DNA of 14,139 nucleotides from Cypionkella sp. (GTDB lineage Bacteria; Pseudomonadota; Alphaproteobacteria; Rhodobacterales; Rhodobacteraceae), in the NCBI GenBank assembly GCA_018063485.1, contig JAGPBG010000014.1, positions 1-14,139 on the forward strand. Reading direction: 5' to 3'. The notes under the pieces are model-generated. The model saw only the letters and a program-made list of their open reading frames with translations, was not told where the DNA came from and ran no database searches. Of the stretch, positions 6,219 through 14,139 are shown in pieces (within the stretch, counting starts at the first letter, position 1; each line of letters begins with the position of its first letter). A program made the position numbers and the translations under genes.

Positions 6219-7511
6219 TTACAGAACATAGCGCGACAGATCCGCAGAACGTGACAATTCCCCAAGGTTTTTTTCGACAAAGCCTGCGTCCACCACCACA
6301 GAGTCACCGGCGCGATCAGGGGCCGTAAAGGACAGTTCCTCGAACACCCGCTCCATCACCGTATAGAGCCGCCGCGCGCCGATGTTTTCCACACTCTGGT
6401 TGACCTCGGCGGCGATCCTTGCAAGCGCGGCGATGCCATCTTCGGTAAAGCTGACGGTAACCTCTTCGGTGCCCATCAGGGCAGTGTATTGCAATGTCAG
6501 CGCATTGTCGGTTTCGGTCAGAATCCGTACGAAATCGGCCTCGGTCAAGGGTTTCAACTCAACCCGTATCGGCAATCGACCTTGCAATTCGGGCAGCAAA
6601 TCCGACGGCTTGGCGATGTGGAAAGCGCCCGAGGCGATGAACAGGATATGATCTGTTTTTACTGGCCCGTATTTGGTGGAAACGGTCGTGCCTTCGATCA
6701 GCGGCAACAAATCGCGCTGCACGCCTTCACGTGAAACATCCGCGCCCCGCGTATCGGCACGGGCGCATACCTTGTCGATCTCATCCAGAAACACGATGCC
6801 GTTTTCCTGAACCGCTTCCAGTGCGGCAGCCTTTACGGCCTCGTCATCCAGCAGTTTGTCAGCCTCTTGCCCGATGAGCAGATCATAGCTGGCGGCCACA
6901 GTCATCTTTTTGCGGCTGGTGCGGGTGCCAAAGACCTTGAACAGGTCTTGCAGCCCCTGCATCTGCATTTCCATGCCGTTGCCCATCATTGGCATGGAGG
7001 GAACGGGGTCGGCAATTTCCAATTCGATCACGGTCTGATCCAGCTCTCCCCGGCGCAACTTGCCGCGGAACATTTCGCGTGTCTGTTCGCGGGCATCTTT
7101 ACCGGCCAGCGCGTCAATCACCCTGTCTTCGGCGGCGGCCTGCGCCTTGGCTTGCACCGCGTCGCGCATTATCGCTCGCGTGTCGATCATCGCAGTATCG
7201 ACCAGATCGCGGATGATGCTATCCACGTCGCGGCCAACATAGCCAACTTCGGTGAATTTCGTCGCCTCGATCTTCAGAAAGGGAGCTTTGGCCAGCTTGG
7301 CCAGCCTGCGGGCGATCTCGGTCTTGCCCACCCCGGTCGGGCCGATCATCAAGATATTCTTGGGATAAACCTCATCGCGCAGATCGTTAGCCAACAGCTT
7401 GCGCCGCCAGCGGTTGCGCAAGGCCACTGCCACGGCGCGCTTGGCAGCGTTTTGCCCGATAATATGGCGGTCGAGTTCCGAGACAATTTCGCGCGGTGTC
7501 AGATTGGTCAT
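6219..7511 (-). CDS. hslU: ATP-dependent protease ATPase subunit HslU (ClpY)
   Basis: HslU is the hexameric AAA+ unfoldase that feeds substrates to the HslV peptidase in the cytoplasm. The 430-residue product has the normal family length. Visible landmarks are [22 protein letters not shown] (16-37), Walker A GPTGVGKT (57-64), the pore loop GYVG (90-93), an inserted I-domain (about 110-235), Walker B FLDEIDK (241-247) and sensor-2 GARRL (378-382). The C-terminus SADLSRYVL inserts into HslV to activate it and is intact. The I-domain contains a Met-rich stretch [16 protein letters not shown] (171-186), in a region that varies between species. The ATG overlaps the hslV stop by 4 bp (ATGA), and only a weak GCGGA precedes it, so translation is probably coupled to hslV. 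Confidence 0.97.
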   Translation of the reverse strand: MTNLTPREIVSELDRHIIGQNAAKRAVAVALRNRWRRKLLANDLRDEVYPKNILMIGPTGVGKTEIARRLAKLAKAPFLKIEATKFTEVGYVGRDVDSIIRDLVDTAMIDTRAIMRDAVQAKAQAAAEDRVIDALAGKDAREQTREMFRGKLRRGELDQTVIELEIADPVPSMPMMGNGMEMQMQGLQDLFKVFGTRTSRKKMTVAASYDLLIGQEADKLLDDEAVKAAALEAVQENGIVFLDEIDKVCARADTRGADVSREGVQRDLLPLIEGTTVSTKYGPVKTDHILFIASGAFHIAKPSDLLPELQGRLPIRVELKPLTEADFVRILTETDNALTLQYTALMGTEEVTVSFTEDGIAALARIAAEVNQSVENIGARRLYTVMERVFEELSFTAPDRAGDSVVVDAGFVEKNLGELSRSADLSRYVL

Positions 7512-8065
7512 TTTGAAATCCGCTCAATCGTCAGGTTGCCATTGGTGTAAACGCAAATATCCGCCGCAATAGCCATGGCACGCCGCGCGATATCCTCGGC
7601 CGGCAAATCACCCGCCATCAGGCCGCGCGCCGCAGCAAGGGCAAAGTTGCCACCCGAGCCAATGGCCGCAACATCATGCTCCGGTTCCAGCACATCGCCC
7701 GCGCCGGTGATCACAAAAAGCCCCTCGCCATCGGTGACGATCAACATGGCCTCAAGGTTGCGCAGGTATTTGTCCATCCGCCAATCCTTGGCAAGATCGA
7801 CGCAAGCCCGCGCCAGTTGGCCCGGAGCCGCCTCCAGCTTTTTCTCAAGCCGTTCCAGCAGGGTAAAGGCATCCGCAGTCGATCCCGCAAAACCCGCAAC
7901 CACATCATGCCCGCCCGGAGAAAGCCGCCGCACCTTGCGCGCAGTGCCCTTGATCACGGTTTGACCAAGGCTTACCTGACCATCCCCGGCAACCACCACT
8001 TCGCCCCCGCGCCGCACCGCCAGAATCGTTGTGCCATGCCAGCCGGGGAATTTGTCTTCGGCCAT
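7508..8065 (-). CDS. hslV: ATP-dependent protease peptidase subunit HslV (ClpQ)
   Basis: HslV is the proteasome-like N-terminal threonine peptidase, a double hexamer capped by HslU. The 185-residue precursor carries an 11-residue propeptide ending HG. T12 is therefore the expected mature Thr1 (HG|TTILAV). In mature numbering the supporting active-site residues fall where expected: D17 (GDG, residue 28) and K33 (ARKVRR, residue 44). The E. coli protein loses only its Met, whereas here a longer peptide must be removed, presumably autocatalytically; such extensions occur in other Alphaproteobacteria. The start at 8065 has AGGG about 5 bases upstream. A sigma-32-like promoter precedes it. It is the first gene of hslV-hslU, possibly followed by the hydrolase gene. 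Confidence 0.97.
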   Translation of the reverse strand: MAEDKFPGWHGTTILAVRRGGEVVVAGDGQVSLGQTVIKGTARKVRRLSPGGHDVVAGFAGSTADAFTLLERLEKKLEAAPGQLARACVDLAKDWRMDKYLRNLEAMLIVTDGEGLFVITGAGDVLEPEHDVAAIGSGGNFALAAARGLMAGDLPAEDIARRAMAIAADICVYTNGNLTIERISK

Positions 8066-8092
8066 AGTCAGCCCTTTCTTTGATCTGCCCCT

Positions 8093-8121
8093 ATATGGAA
8101 GCCACAGGCCGCTGACACAAG
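8093..8121 (-). promoter_or_regulatory. Heat-shock (sigma-32/RpoH)-type promoter of hslVU
   Basis: On the minus strand CTTGTG (8121-8116) and CCATAT (8098-8093) are 17 bases apart. In the extended form CTTGTGT-N14-TTCCATAT this matches the known RpoH pattern CTTGAAA-N14-CCCCATAT at the most conserved positions (CTTG and CCATAT). The implied start is about 20 bases before the hslV ATG, leaving room for its ribosome-binding site. Heat-shock control of hslVU is well established in other proteobacteria. That RpoH acts here is inferred. Confidence 0.55.
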
Positions 8122-8165
8122 ACAGGCCTCTGGCGTGGCGGCGCGAAATGGCTTAGCTTTTTGCC

Positions 8166-9065
8166 ATGGCCGAGCCGCATATTCTGCATTTCTTTATGCC
8201 TGATCACCGTCTTGCCCAGATTGCGGCGGGAAAACCGAGCATTTTGACGCGGGTGATCGAAGCAGTAAAGACTGCCGGCTGGGATGTGAACCTTCGACCC
8301 GAGGCCGAGGCCGAAAAGGCTGCCAGAGATCCCGGCTTTCATCTGGTTGTGAATAAGCCAGTGACCAGCCCCCGATGTCTGAGCCTGCGGCGCTGCTATC
8401 TTGATCCGTTCTGGCGGATCGAAAACACCAATGATCGCTGGGACTGGCCGATCACCGACATGCCTTTTGCGCCCGATCCGAACGATGCCCGGCTGGCGCG
8501 TGGCTTTTTGGCCCGTAGGCGCGACAAGCTGTTTGCCGACTCATCCGTGAGCAGGCGGGGATTCACCTTCATGCCACTTCAGGGCAAACTCCTGCAAAGA
8601 CGGTATTTTCAGGCAATGAGTCCGGTGGATATGATCGCTGAGACATTCCGTGCCAATCCGCGCCAATCCGTAATCGCCACGCTTCACCCTGGCGAGACAT
8701 ATAGCGACGCTGAAATGTCAGCTCTGATGGATATCAAGCGGCAAAACCCTGGCTTCCAGCTTTCTTCGCTTAAATCAGACAGGCTTTTGCTCGAATGTGA
8801 TCGGGTGATCACGCAGAATTCGTCTCTGGCTTTGCAGGGTTTTTTTCTGGAGAAACCGGCGATTTTGTTTGCCCGGATAGATTTTCACCACATAGCAGGA
8901 TCGGTGGTGCGCGACGGGCTTGAGGCCGCGTTTCAAACAGCAGCGGCGCCACCCTTTGCCGACTATCTTTTCTGGTTCTTCAAAAGAAACTCGATAACCT
9001 CATGGGATGCAAACAGTGCAAAAGCAATTCGTGAGCGGCTTTCGCAACATGGGTGGCCGGTATGA
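8166..9065 (+). CDS. Putative GT-B glycosyltransferase related to capsule polysaccharide (KpsS/KpsC-like) proteins
   Basis: The 299-residue product is not a firm match to any named enzyme. Its C-terminal half resembles capsule polysaccharide/Kdo-transferase-type GT-B proteins. FMPLQGK (135-141) resembles the family's 'PLQ' segment and TLHPGE (172-177) the His-Pro loop. CDRVITQNSSLALQGFFLEKPAILF (211-235) matches the nucleotide-sugar site pattern of a hydrophobic strand, NSS, a helix and KPAI. The N-terminal half contains HFFMPDHR and an unusual Trp/Asp-rich stretch (82-98). No signal peptide or membrane segment is seen, so it is probably cytoplasmic or membrane-associated. An in-frame TAG at 8154-8156 limits the start to 8166 or later. 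The ATG lacks a Shine-Dalgarno sequence. It stands alone, flanked by oppositely oriented hslV and trxA, with no capsule genes nearby. Confidence 0.62.
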   Translation: MAEPHILHFFMPDHRLAQIAAGKPSILTRVIEAVKTAGWDVNLRPEAEAEKAARDPGFHLVVNKPVTSPRCLSLRRCYLDPFWRIENTNDRWDWPITDMPFAPDPNDARLARGFLARRRDKLFADSSVSRRGFTFMPLQGKLLQRRYFQAMSPVDMIAETFRANPRQSVIATLHPGETYSDAEMSALMDIKRQNPGFQLSSLKSDRLLLECDRVITQNSSLALQGFFLEKPAILFARIDFHHIAGSVVRDGLEAAFQTAAAPPFADYLFWFFKRNSITSWDANSAKAIRERLSQHGWPV

Positions 9066-9088
9066 AAAAAGGCGCCCCGATGGGCGCC
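9065..9088 (-). terminator. Intrinsic terminator of addB-addA-trxA
   Basis: Read on the minus strand, a perfect 7 bp G+C stem (GGCGCCC at 9088-9082, GGGCGCC at 9077-9071) with a 4-base loop is followed immediately by six T (9070-9065). It begins about 22 bases after the trxA stop. On the plus strand the hairpin directly follows the glycosyltransferase-like gene but lacks a T tract, so any termination in that direction would be weak. The A run on the plus strand includes the last base of that gene's TGA. Confidence 0.9.
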
Positions 9089-9110
9089 AAACTTTCATCG
9101 AATATTCTCT

Positions 9111-9437
9111 TCAGATCGACGAAGTGATCCAGGTTTCAAGCGCCGCTTTGGGAGCAGCGCCCACCTTGTTCGAAACCACTTCACCATTCTTGAACAGGAA
9201 CAGCGCCGGGATTCCACGCACCCCCAGCATGGCAGGGCTGTCGGGGTTTTCATCGACATTGATCTTTACGATCTTGACCTTGCCCGCATATTGCGTGGCG
9301 AGCTCTTCCAGGGCTGGGCCGATCTGACGGCATGGGCCGCACCATTCGGCCCAGAAATCGACCACGACCGGAACGGTGGATTTGCGGACCTCGGCGTCAA
9401 AAGTGGCGTCGGTCACGGCGACAGTTGCAGTGCCCAT
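9111..9437 (-). CDS. trxA: Thioredoxin (TrxA)
   Basis: This is the general cytoplasmic disulfide reductase, itself reduced by thioredoxin reductase. The 108-residue product is a single thioredoxin fold with the active site WCGPC (32-36), preceded by VVDFWAE. It has the buried Asp (D27 in VVDFW), the cis-proline P77 in GIPALFLF and the C-terminal [12 protein letters not shown] helix. Length and motifs match the canonical Trx1 group. There is no signal peptide. The start has a strong AGGAG at 9445-9449 with a 7-base spacer, so it can be translated well independently of addA, which ends 36 bp upstream. It is the last gene before the terminator at 9065-9088. An additional promoter inside the addA end is possible but was not recognised. 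Confidence 0.96.
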   Translation of the reverse strand: MGTATVAVTDATFDAEVRKSTVPVVVDFWAEWCGPCRQIGPALEELATQYAGKVKIVKINVDENPDSPAMLGVRGIPALFLFKNGEVVSNKVGAAPKAALETWITSSI

Positions 9438-9473
9438 GATGGTTCTCCTGAGGGAATGTGTCGATCATCGAAA

Positions 9474-12400
9474 CTATGGGCGGAACTTGATGGCGTCAAG
9501 ACCCAGTGCACCATCTATCGTGGACCGCTCCAGTGCGGCACGCAGGATATCGGGATCAAGTGGCATCAAAACGCCGGTCTTGGTCCATAGGATAGCAATT
9601 TCGATTTCTCGCGTCGGATAGATTTGCGACAGGGCCGCATGATAGGCTCCCATTTGCCGAAGCAGGCCTTCGGGAACCTGATCGGCGCTGGCGGGAACAA
9701 GGCGATTCGATTTGTAATCAATGGCGGTGATCTTGTCCGACTCGATGATCAAACGGTCAATGCTGCCTAAAACCCGTCCGACCGCCAGATCGGCGGTGAT
9801 CGGCACTTCGGTCAGCGCATCTTTGGCAAACAGCCTGGCAAGATGGGGTGCAGTAAGGATGGCTGTGGCTTCGCTGAAGATATCGGACTGCGATTCCCGG
9901 TTCGGAATCAGCTTTTCGGAAAGGCTGCGCCACAGCAAGGAATCAACCTCTGGCAGGCGTTCCAGCAAAAGGTGCAGGGCAGTGCCGCGCGCCAGGGCAT
10001 CTTCCGATGTCGCGTCAGAGTCCCCGAACAGGGTCTTTTCGCCTCCCAGATCCGAGGGGGACAGCAATTTGTCTGCACGCTGCACAAGCGGTGCCGGGAT
10101 TTGCGCCCAGTTTGGCAAAATGCCCAAAGTGTCCCCTGCAGATGCTGCTGCCTGCCCGGCAGCCGTTGGCCAGACACCGAACAAATAGCGAATGCGACCC
10201 TGATCAAGGGAAAGCGCGCCCAAATCCTTCATCGCAGCTTCGACCAAGCGATACCATGCCCATTCCGATCGTGGTTTTGTTGTGGTTTTTCCCTTGCTGC
10301 CGCGGTCGAGTTTGGCCTCGCCTGCCCCGGCAACGATCAGCCAACAGCGCGCGCGGGTCAGCGCGACATACAACAGGCGCAGGCTTTCGTCTTGCCGTCG
10401 CTTTTCTCTTGTGGCGCGGGTCTGTGCAATAATGGCCGGGCTTGAATCCCTGGCGGTTTTCCAGGCAGGAAGGCCTTCAGGCAGAAGATAAATCTCATCG
10501 CGATCTTGTGGTGTCCGGTCGGCGGTATCGGGAAGAATCACGATGGGGGCCTCAAGCCCCTTGGCGCCATGCACCGTCATCACCCGAATGCGTTTACCCT
10601 CGCTGTCCATCTGACGCTTGACCTCAACGTCGTCCGTTTCCAGCCAGATCAGAAAGCCGGTAAGGCTTGGTGCGTCGAGCCGCTCATAGGCCAGCGCCTG
10701 CAACAGAAACTCATCAATTCCATCCTCGGCCTCGGGACCAAGCCGGGCCAACAGCCGCCGCCGACCCTCGTGGCGTATCAGCGCCCGCTCGATAAGATCA
10801 TAGGGGCGAAGGAAGTCGGACTGATCGCGCAAATCATGCAACATGGCCAGGGTTCTTGGGTGATCATCGGCGCGCGCGCGCAGAGTTTCCCACAAAAACC
10901 CCTTGCGGCCATGTGCCAGATCGTAAAGTTCGGCTTCGGTCCAGCCACAAAGTGGCGAGCGTAGCAGGGCAGCCAGCGACAGATTATCCTCGGGCGTTGC
11001 CAGAAAGGACAGAAGGGCGGCAAGATCCTTGACGGCCAGTTCTGCCCCCAATTTCAGTCGGTCCGCGCCGGCAATTGGCAGGCCCAATTGCTTGCAACAG
11101 CGGATCACCTCGGAAAACAGGGCCGAGCGGCGCTGCACAAGGATCAGGAAGTCCCCGGCATGAACCAGGCGATCGCCGGTGTCGGTGGGAATCTGGGTGC
11201 CGCTGTCGATCATACTCTTGATCTCAGTGGCAATTTTCAGGGCAAGCTGGGCTGAATGATGGGTCTCGGAGATCAGATCGACAGGGTCTTGCCAGTCTTC
11301 ATTTGCGGCCGTCTTGACCGGCTCGATCAAGGGCCACAGATCAACACGACCGGGCATGTGATCCTTGAAGGCAAGATGAAGAATATTGTCGCCCATTGCA
11401 TCGGGGAAATGATCGGCAAAAGTGCGATCCACCAGTTGCAGGATAGCTGGCGATGAGCGGAACGAATATTCCAGTTGCAAATTCTGCATCTGCTGACCAG
11501 CGCTGTCGAATCTGGTTTTGAAGCTGTGTTGCTTTTCATCAAAGGCCGCGATGTCTGCGCCCTGAAAGGAATAGATCGACTGCTTCTTGTCCCCCACGAC
11601 AAACAGTGTTCGCCCGCCTTTTCGGGTGCCTTCGCCAGCGGTAAATTCGGCGGCAAGCAGTTCGATAACCCGCCATTGATCGGGGCTTGTGTCTTGCGCC
11701 TCATCGACAAGGATATGGTCGATGCCCCCATCCAGCCGGAACAACACCCATGCAGCAACGCGCGGATCGGTCAAAAGGGCGATGGCCTTCTGGATCAGGT
11801 CATCGAAATCGAGCCAGCCGCGTACGGATTTGCGTGCAGCATAAATTGGCAGAAAGGCTGCGGCAAAGCGATGAAGAACCCCGGTTCTGTCTGCGGCCTG
11901 CAACCCAATGCGCCGCCAGCGCGCGGCCTCTACCCGAAGCATCAGATCTTCCAGGGCTGCCATTGCATCGGCGATGCGGCCACGCGTTGGTTTGGTTGGA
12001 AAGCTGCCGATCTTGGCCGAAAATGGTTCGGCGGCGCTGCTGCCAGTCAGAAAAATCGTCTCTAACATGGCCAGCAAGGCCAGATCCGCTTTGGCAAAGT
12101 CAAAACCAGATAGCTTCACCGCCGCCTTTTCATCATTGCCACCGGCCTGCAGCATTGCTGGCAGGATCGCATCAAATAACGCGGCTTCATCGCCTAAAAA
12201 CACATCGGCCAAAATGCGGGCTTCGCTTTCATCCGCAGCCACCTTGAATCCGGCTCTGATTTCAGTCGCGGATTTTGGCAGATTGAACCCCGCTCGCCCG
12301 CCGACGACCTGTTCCACAAGCCGGGTAAAATCATCGCCGGTATAAATCCGAGCGATTTCCACCATGATTTCGGGCGCAAGCGTATCGGCCATTTCTTCGA

Positions 12401-12878
12401 CGATCTCGGCGCGCATCAGCCGGGCGGCGCGGTCGTCCAATTCGGTAAACTGTGGCGAAACCCCGGCTTCAAGCGGAAAGCGGCGCAAGAGTGCGGCGCA
12501 AAAGCTGTGGATGGTTTGAATCCGCAACCCGCCCGGTGTTTCGATGGCCCGTGCGAACAGCCGACGGGCCCGCGCCAGAGCTGCGGCGTCATGCGCGTCG
12601 CTGTCGCCCAGGGTGACCAATGCCGCGCGCAAATCGGTATCCCGCATCATCGCCCATTCGCCAAGCCGTCTGAACAAGCGATTCTGCATCTCGCTGGCAG
12701 CGGCTTTGGTATAAGTCAGACACAGAACGTGCTGTGGCTGCACGCCGGCCAGCAAAAGCCGTGCCACCCTGTCAGTAAGAACCCGTGTCTTGCCAGAGCC
12801 TGCGTTAGCAGAAAGCCATGTGGAGGCTGTGGGTTGCGAGGCCTGAACCTGCCGTTCAGAGGCTGATCCACGAGTCAT
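9474..12878 (-). CDS. addA: Double-strand break repair helicase-nuclease AddA (alphaproteobacterial type)
   Basis: AddA is the UvrD-like motor and nuclease of the AddAB complex, which resects broken DNA ends for RecA loading. The 1134-residue product is normal for Alphaproteobacteria. Helicase motifs appear in order: Walker A ANAGSGKT (24-31), TYTKAAASEM (55-64), IHSFC (123-127), DFDDL (357-361), Walker B VDEAQD (391-396), GDKKQSIYSFQGAD (429-442), YSFRS (471-475), then VMTVHGAKGLE and LLYVALTRAR further on. The C-terminal RecB-family nuclease has D1041 (GSID), D1054-Y-K1056 (AIDYKSNR) and Q1075..Y1079, all intact, so the subunit should be an active nuclease. The start overlaps the addB stop by 4 bp and has AGAGG about 7 bases upstream. 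It shares its transcript with trxA. Confidence 0.96.
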   Translation of the reverse strand: MTRGSASERQVQASQPTASTWLSANAGSGKTRVLTDRVARLLLAGVQPQHVLCLTYTKAAASEMQNRLFRRLGEWAMMRDTDLRAALVTLGDSDAHDAAALARARRLFARAIETPGGLRIQTIHSFCAALLRRFPLEAGVSPQFTELDDRAARLMRAEIVEEMADTLAPEIMVEIARIYTGDDFTRLVEQVVGGRAGFNLPKSATEIRAGFKVAADESEARILADVFLGDEAALFDAILPAMLQAGGNDEKAAVKLSGFDFAKADLALLAMLETIFLTGSSAAEPFSAKIGSFPTKPTRGRIADAMAALEDLMLRVEAARWRRIGLQAADRTGVLHRFAAAFLPIYAARKSVRGWLDFDDLIQKAIALLTDPRVAAWVLFRLDGGIDHILVDEAQDTSPDQWRVIELLAAEFTAGEGTRKGGRTLFVVGDKKQSIYSFQGADIAAFDEKQHSFKTRFDSAGQQMQNLQLEYSFRSSPAILQLVDRTFADHFPDAMGDNILHLAFKDHMPGRVDLWPLIEPVKTAANEDWQDPVDLISETHHSAQLALKIATEIKSMIDSGTQIPTDTGDRLVHAGDFLILVQRRSALFSEVIRCCKQLGLPIAGADRLKLGAELAVKDLAALLSFLATPEDNLSLAALLRSPLCGWTEAELYDLAHGRKGFLWETLRARADDHPRTLAMLHDLRDQSDFLRPYDLIERALIRHEGRRRLLARLGPEAEDGIDEFLLQALAYERLDAPSLTGFLIWLETDDVEVKRQMDSEGKRIRVMTVHGAKGLEAPIVILPDTADRTPQDRDEIYLLPEGLPAWKTARDSSPAIIAQTRATREKRRQDESLRLLYVALTRARCWLIVAGAGEAKLDRGSKGKTTTKPRSEWAWYRLVEAAMKDLGALSLDQGRIRYLFGVWPTAAGQAAASAGDTLGILPNWAQIPAPLVQRADKLLSPSDLGGEKTLFGDSDATSEDALARGTALHLLLERLPEVDSLLWRSLSEKLIPNRESQSDIFSEATAILTAPHLARLFAKDALTEVPITADLAVGRVLGSIDRLIIESDKITAIDYKSNRLVPASADQVPEGLLRQMGAYHAALSQIYPTREIEIAILWTKTGVLMPLDPDILRAALERSTIDGALGLDAIKFRP

Positions 12879-14139
12879 TCCAAAGCCTCTGGGCCGACGA
12901 TTTCTGCCGTTGCGCGATCAGACATTTCCCATTCCCCATAGCGCGCAAGGTGATCGTAATCCCCTTCGAACCGATCCTGAAACACGGCTCGGCGCGCGGT
13001 ATAGCCGGTTTCCCGGGTCTGATACTGTTCGATGAGGTGGATCAGCTTTTCCCAGACATCGGCCAGGAGTTCAGGGGTTATCGCGGTTTCAATCGCTTTC
13101 TCGCCCGCCCCCAGGCCGATGTAGCTGATCATTTCCACCTCGCATGGCCCCAAATCCTTAAACCCGCCGCGTTCGGCCATAGCGGCCGCCAGCAGCAATT
13201 GCTTGTCATATTCACTTTGCTGCCTTTCACTGGGTGGGCTGCCGGTCTTGTAATCCATGATCAGCAGCTTGCCATTCGGCAGGCGATCAATCCGGTCGGG
13301 GGTGCCAAACAGGGTGAAAGGCAAAGGATCCAGCCGAAGCGCGCCTTGCGTCTCGATGGCCTGGGGGGTGCCGCCGTATTTGCTGTCTTGCGTCAGGATG
13401 TGACCTGCTGCGCGCTCCAGACGGGCAAGCCAAAACACGCGGGCGGCGGGAAATGGGGTTTCAGCAGCAAGAACTCCGGCCGCGATCTTCATAAGGCGGT
13501 GAAAGGCCATGTCTCGCGTCTCATCGACAACGCGCTCACGGACAAACCGTTCCAGGATTTTGTGAAAGACATTACCACGATCGCGCGGATCGGGGGCTTG
13601 GCGCAAAGGGTCAAGCGGCGACAGGCGCAAGATGTAGCGCGCGTAAATTGCATAGGGATCCCGGATCAACCGCGCGATATTGGTGAGTGACAGTTTTTCA
13701 GGGCGCGCGGTAACCGGCGGTCGTGGTTGTGGGCGTTTGGCCGGTTTCAAGCGGGGATCGTGACGCATTTCAGGCGTTGGTGCATCAAGCACCCGTGCCA
13801 AATCGAGCCAATAGCGCCCACGCGTTCGCATCTGTGAAACCGCGTCGCGGCCGCGCTGATCGGGCAAGCCATCCATCAGGTTGAGCAAACGGTTGAGCCA
13901 GCGTGATGGCACGGTTTCTGCCTCGGCGTCTCGACTTGAGCGGGTGATGATCACGCGCGGCGCAGCAATGGCCTGCTGGTAATCATGCGCGGAAAGGCCG
14001 ATCTGTCGTTCGGGCAACAATAGCCCCGCATCCTTGCGCATTTGCCGATTAAGCCACGGGTCTGGCGGCGGCAGTCTTGGCCAGATGCCATCATTCATTC
14101 CCCCCAGAATGACCAGCTCTGCCCCCTGAACCCGTGCCT
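12875..14139 (-). CDS. addB: Double-strand break repair protein AddB, C-terminal part
   Basis: AddB is the partner of AddA; it has an inactive or divergent helicase-like N-terminus and a C-terminal nuclease. About 420 codons are visible and the 5' end lies outside the window. The frame continues through the ATG at 14098 to the window edge (ARVQGAELVILGG), so that ATG is internal. Counting from it, the nuclease domain shows LSLTNIARLIRDPYAIYARYILRL (136-159), RGNVFHKIL with H179, GTPDRID with D268, MDYKTG with D282 and K284, and Q300. Only one cysteine is visible (C319), so the C-terminal Cys cluster that holds a 4Fe-4S centre in Bacillus AddB is absent. The conserved alphaproteobacterial ending YDHLARYGEW lies where that cluster would be. 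The stop overlaps the addA start. Confidence 0.94.
   Translation of the reverse strand, partial: ARVQGAELVILGGMNDGIWPRLPPPDPWLNRQMRKDAGLLLPERQIGLSAHDYQQAIAAPRVIITRSSRDAEAETVPSRWLNRLLNLMDGLPDQRGRDAVSQMRTRGRYWLDLARVLDAPTPEMRHDPRLKPAKRPQPRPPVTARPEKLSLTNIARLIRDPYAIYARYILRLSPLDPLRQAPDPRDRGNVFHKILERFVRERVVDETRDMAFHRLMKIAAGVLAAETPFPAARVFWLARLERAAGHILTQDSKYGGTPQAIETQGALRLDPLPFTLFGTPDRIDRLPNGKLLIMDYKTGSPPSERQQSEYDKQLLLAAAMAERGGFKDLGPCEVEMISYIGLGAGEKAIETAITPELLADVWEKLIHLIEQYQTRETGYTARRAVFQDRFEGDYDHLARYGEWEMSDRATAEIVGPEALE

Noticed and set aside
6867..7550. 227-codon plus-strand open frame antisense to hslU
   Set aside because: His- and Gln-rich translation typical of a shadow frame; HslU on the other strand is unambiguous.
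8652..8671. Tandem GCCAATCCG repeat
   Set aside because: Only two 9-base copies, one base apart, inside a coding sequence; no sign of expansion.
10870..10881. Twelve bases of alternating GC in addA, a possible Z-DNA stretch
   Set aside because: It encodes an ordinary Arg/Ala segment, and such runs are common by chance in G+C-rich coding DNA.
12818..13690. 290-codon plus-strand open frame antisense to addB
   Set aside because: It lies over conserved AddB nuclease motifs in the other strand, and its translation has no family-like pattern.
1..14139. A defence island, secretion system, prophage or other novel multi-gene system
   Set aside because: All sixteen coding regions are housekeeping or common single-gene families in ordinary alphaproteobacterial order, with no integrase, transposase, repeats or shift in base composition.

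Overview
The window reads as an ordinary, densely packed piece of an alphaproteobacterial chromosome, most likely from the Rhodobacterales (Roseobacter/Rhodobacter group). The evidence is the gene content and order (aroE-coaE-dnaQ, secB, fxsA, a Tim44-like protein, mltA, smr, hslVU, trxA, addAB), an HslV with a short N-terminal propeptide, the alphaproteobacterial form of AddA/AddB, and moderately high G+C with matching codon use throughout. No mobile element, CRISPR array, tRNA or rRNA was seen, and no intergenic gap exceeds about 115 bp.

Layout, left to right. (1) Positions 1-1549, + strand: the 3' end of aroE, then coaE and dnaQ, all overlapping at their start/stop codons. (2) 1554-2598, - strand: fxsA then secB, transcribed towards dnaQ. 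(3) 2599-2713: a divergent intergenic region with two inverted repeats and candidate promoters. (4) 2714-5003, + strand: timA (Tim44-like), mltA and an Smr-domain gene with 3-13 bp gaps. (5) 5005-8065, - strand: hslV-hslU (overlapping by 4 bp, with a sigma-32-like promoter upstream) followed by a predicted lipoprotein alpha/beta hydrolase. (6) 8166-9065, + strand: a lone gene resembling capsule-polysaccharide/Kdo-type GT-B glycosyltransferases. (7) 9111-14139, - strand: addB (5' end outside the window), addA and trxA, ending at a clear intrinsic terminator.

The genes fall into a few functional themes. Core metabolism and replication: shikimate pathway, last step of CoA synthesis, and the Pol III proofreading subunit. 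Envelope and secretion: SecB chaperone, FxsA, the Tim44-like membrane-anchored protein, the MltA lytic transglycosylase, a predicted outer-membrane hydrolase and the capsule-like transferase. Protein quality control and redox: HslVU and thioredoxin. Recombinational repair: AddAB. I see no convincing new multi-gene system. The points most worth a second look are the structured fxsA/timA divergent region, the orphan KpsS/KpsC-like gene beside hslV, the heat-shock-type promoter of hslVU, the AddB C-terminus lacking the Fe-S cysteines known from Firmicutes, and the palindrome that contains the facing stop codons of smr and the hydrolase gene.
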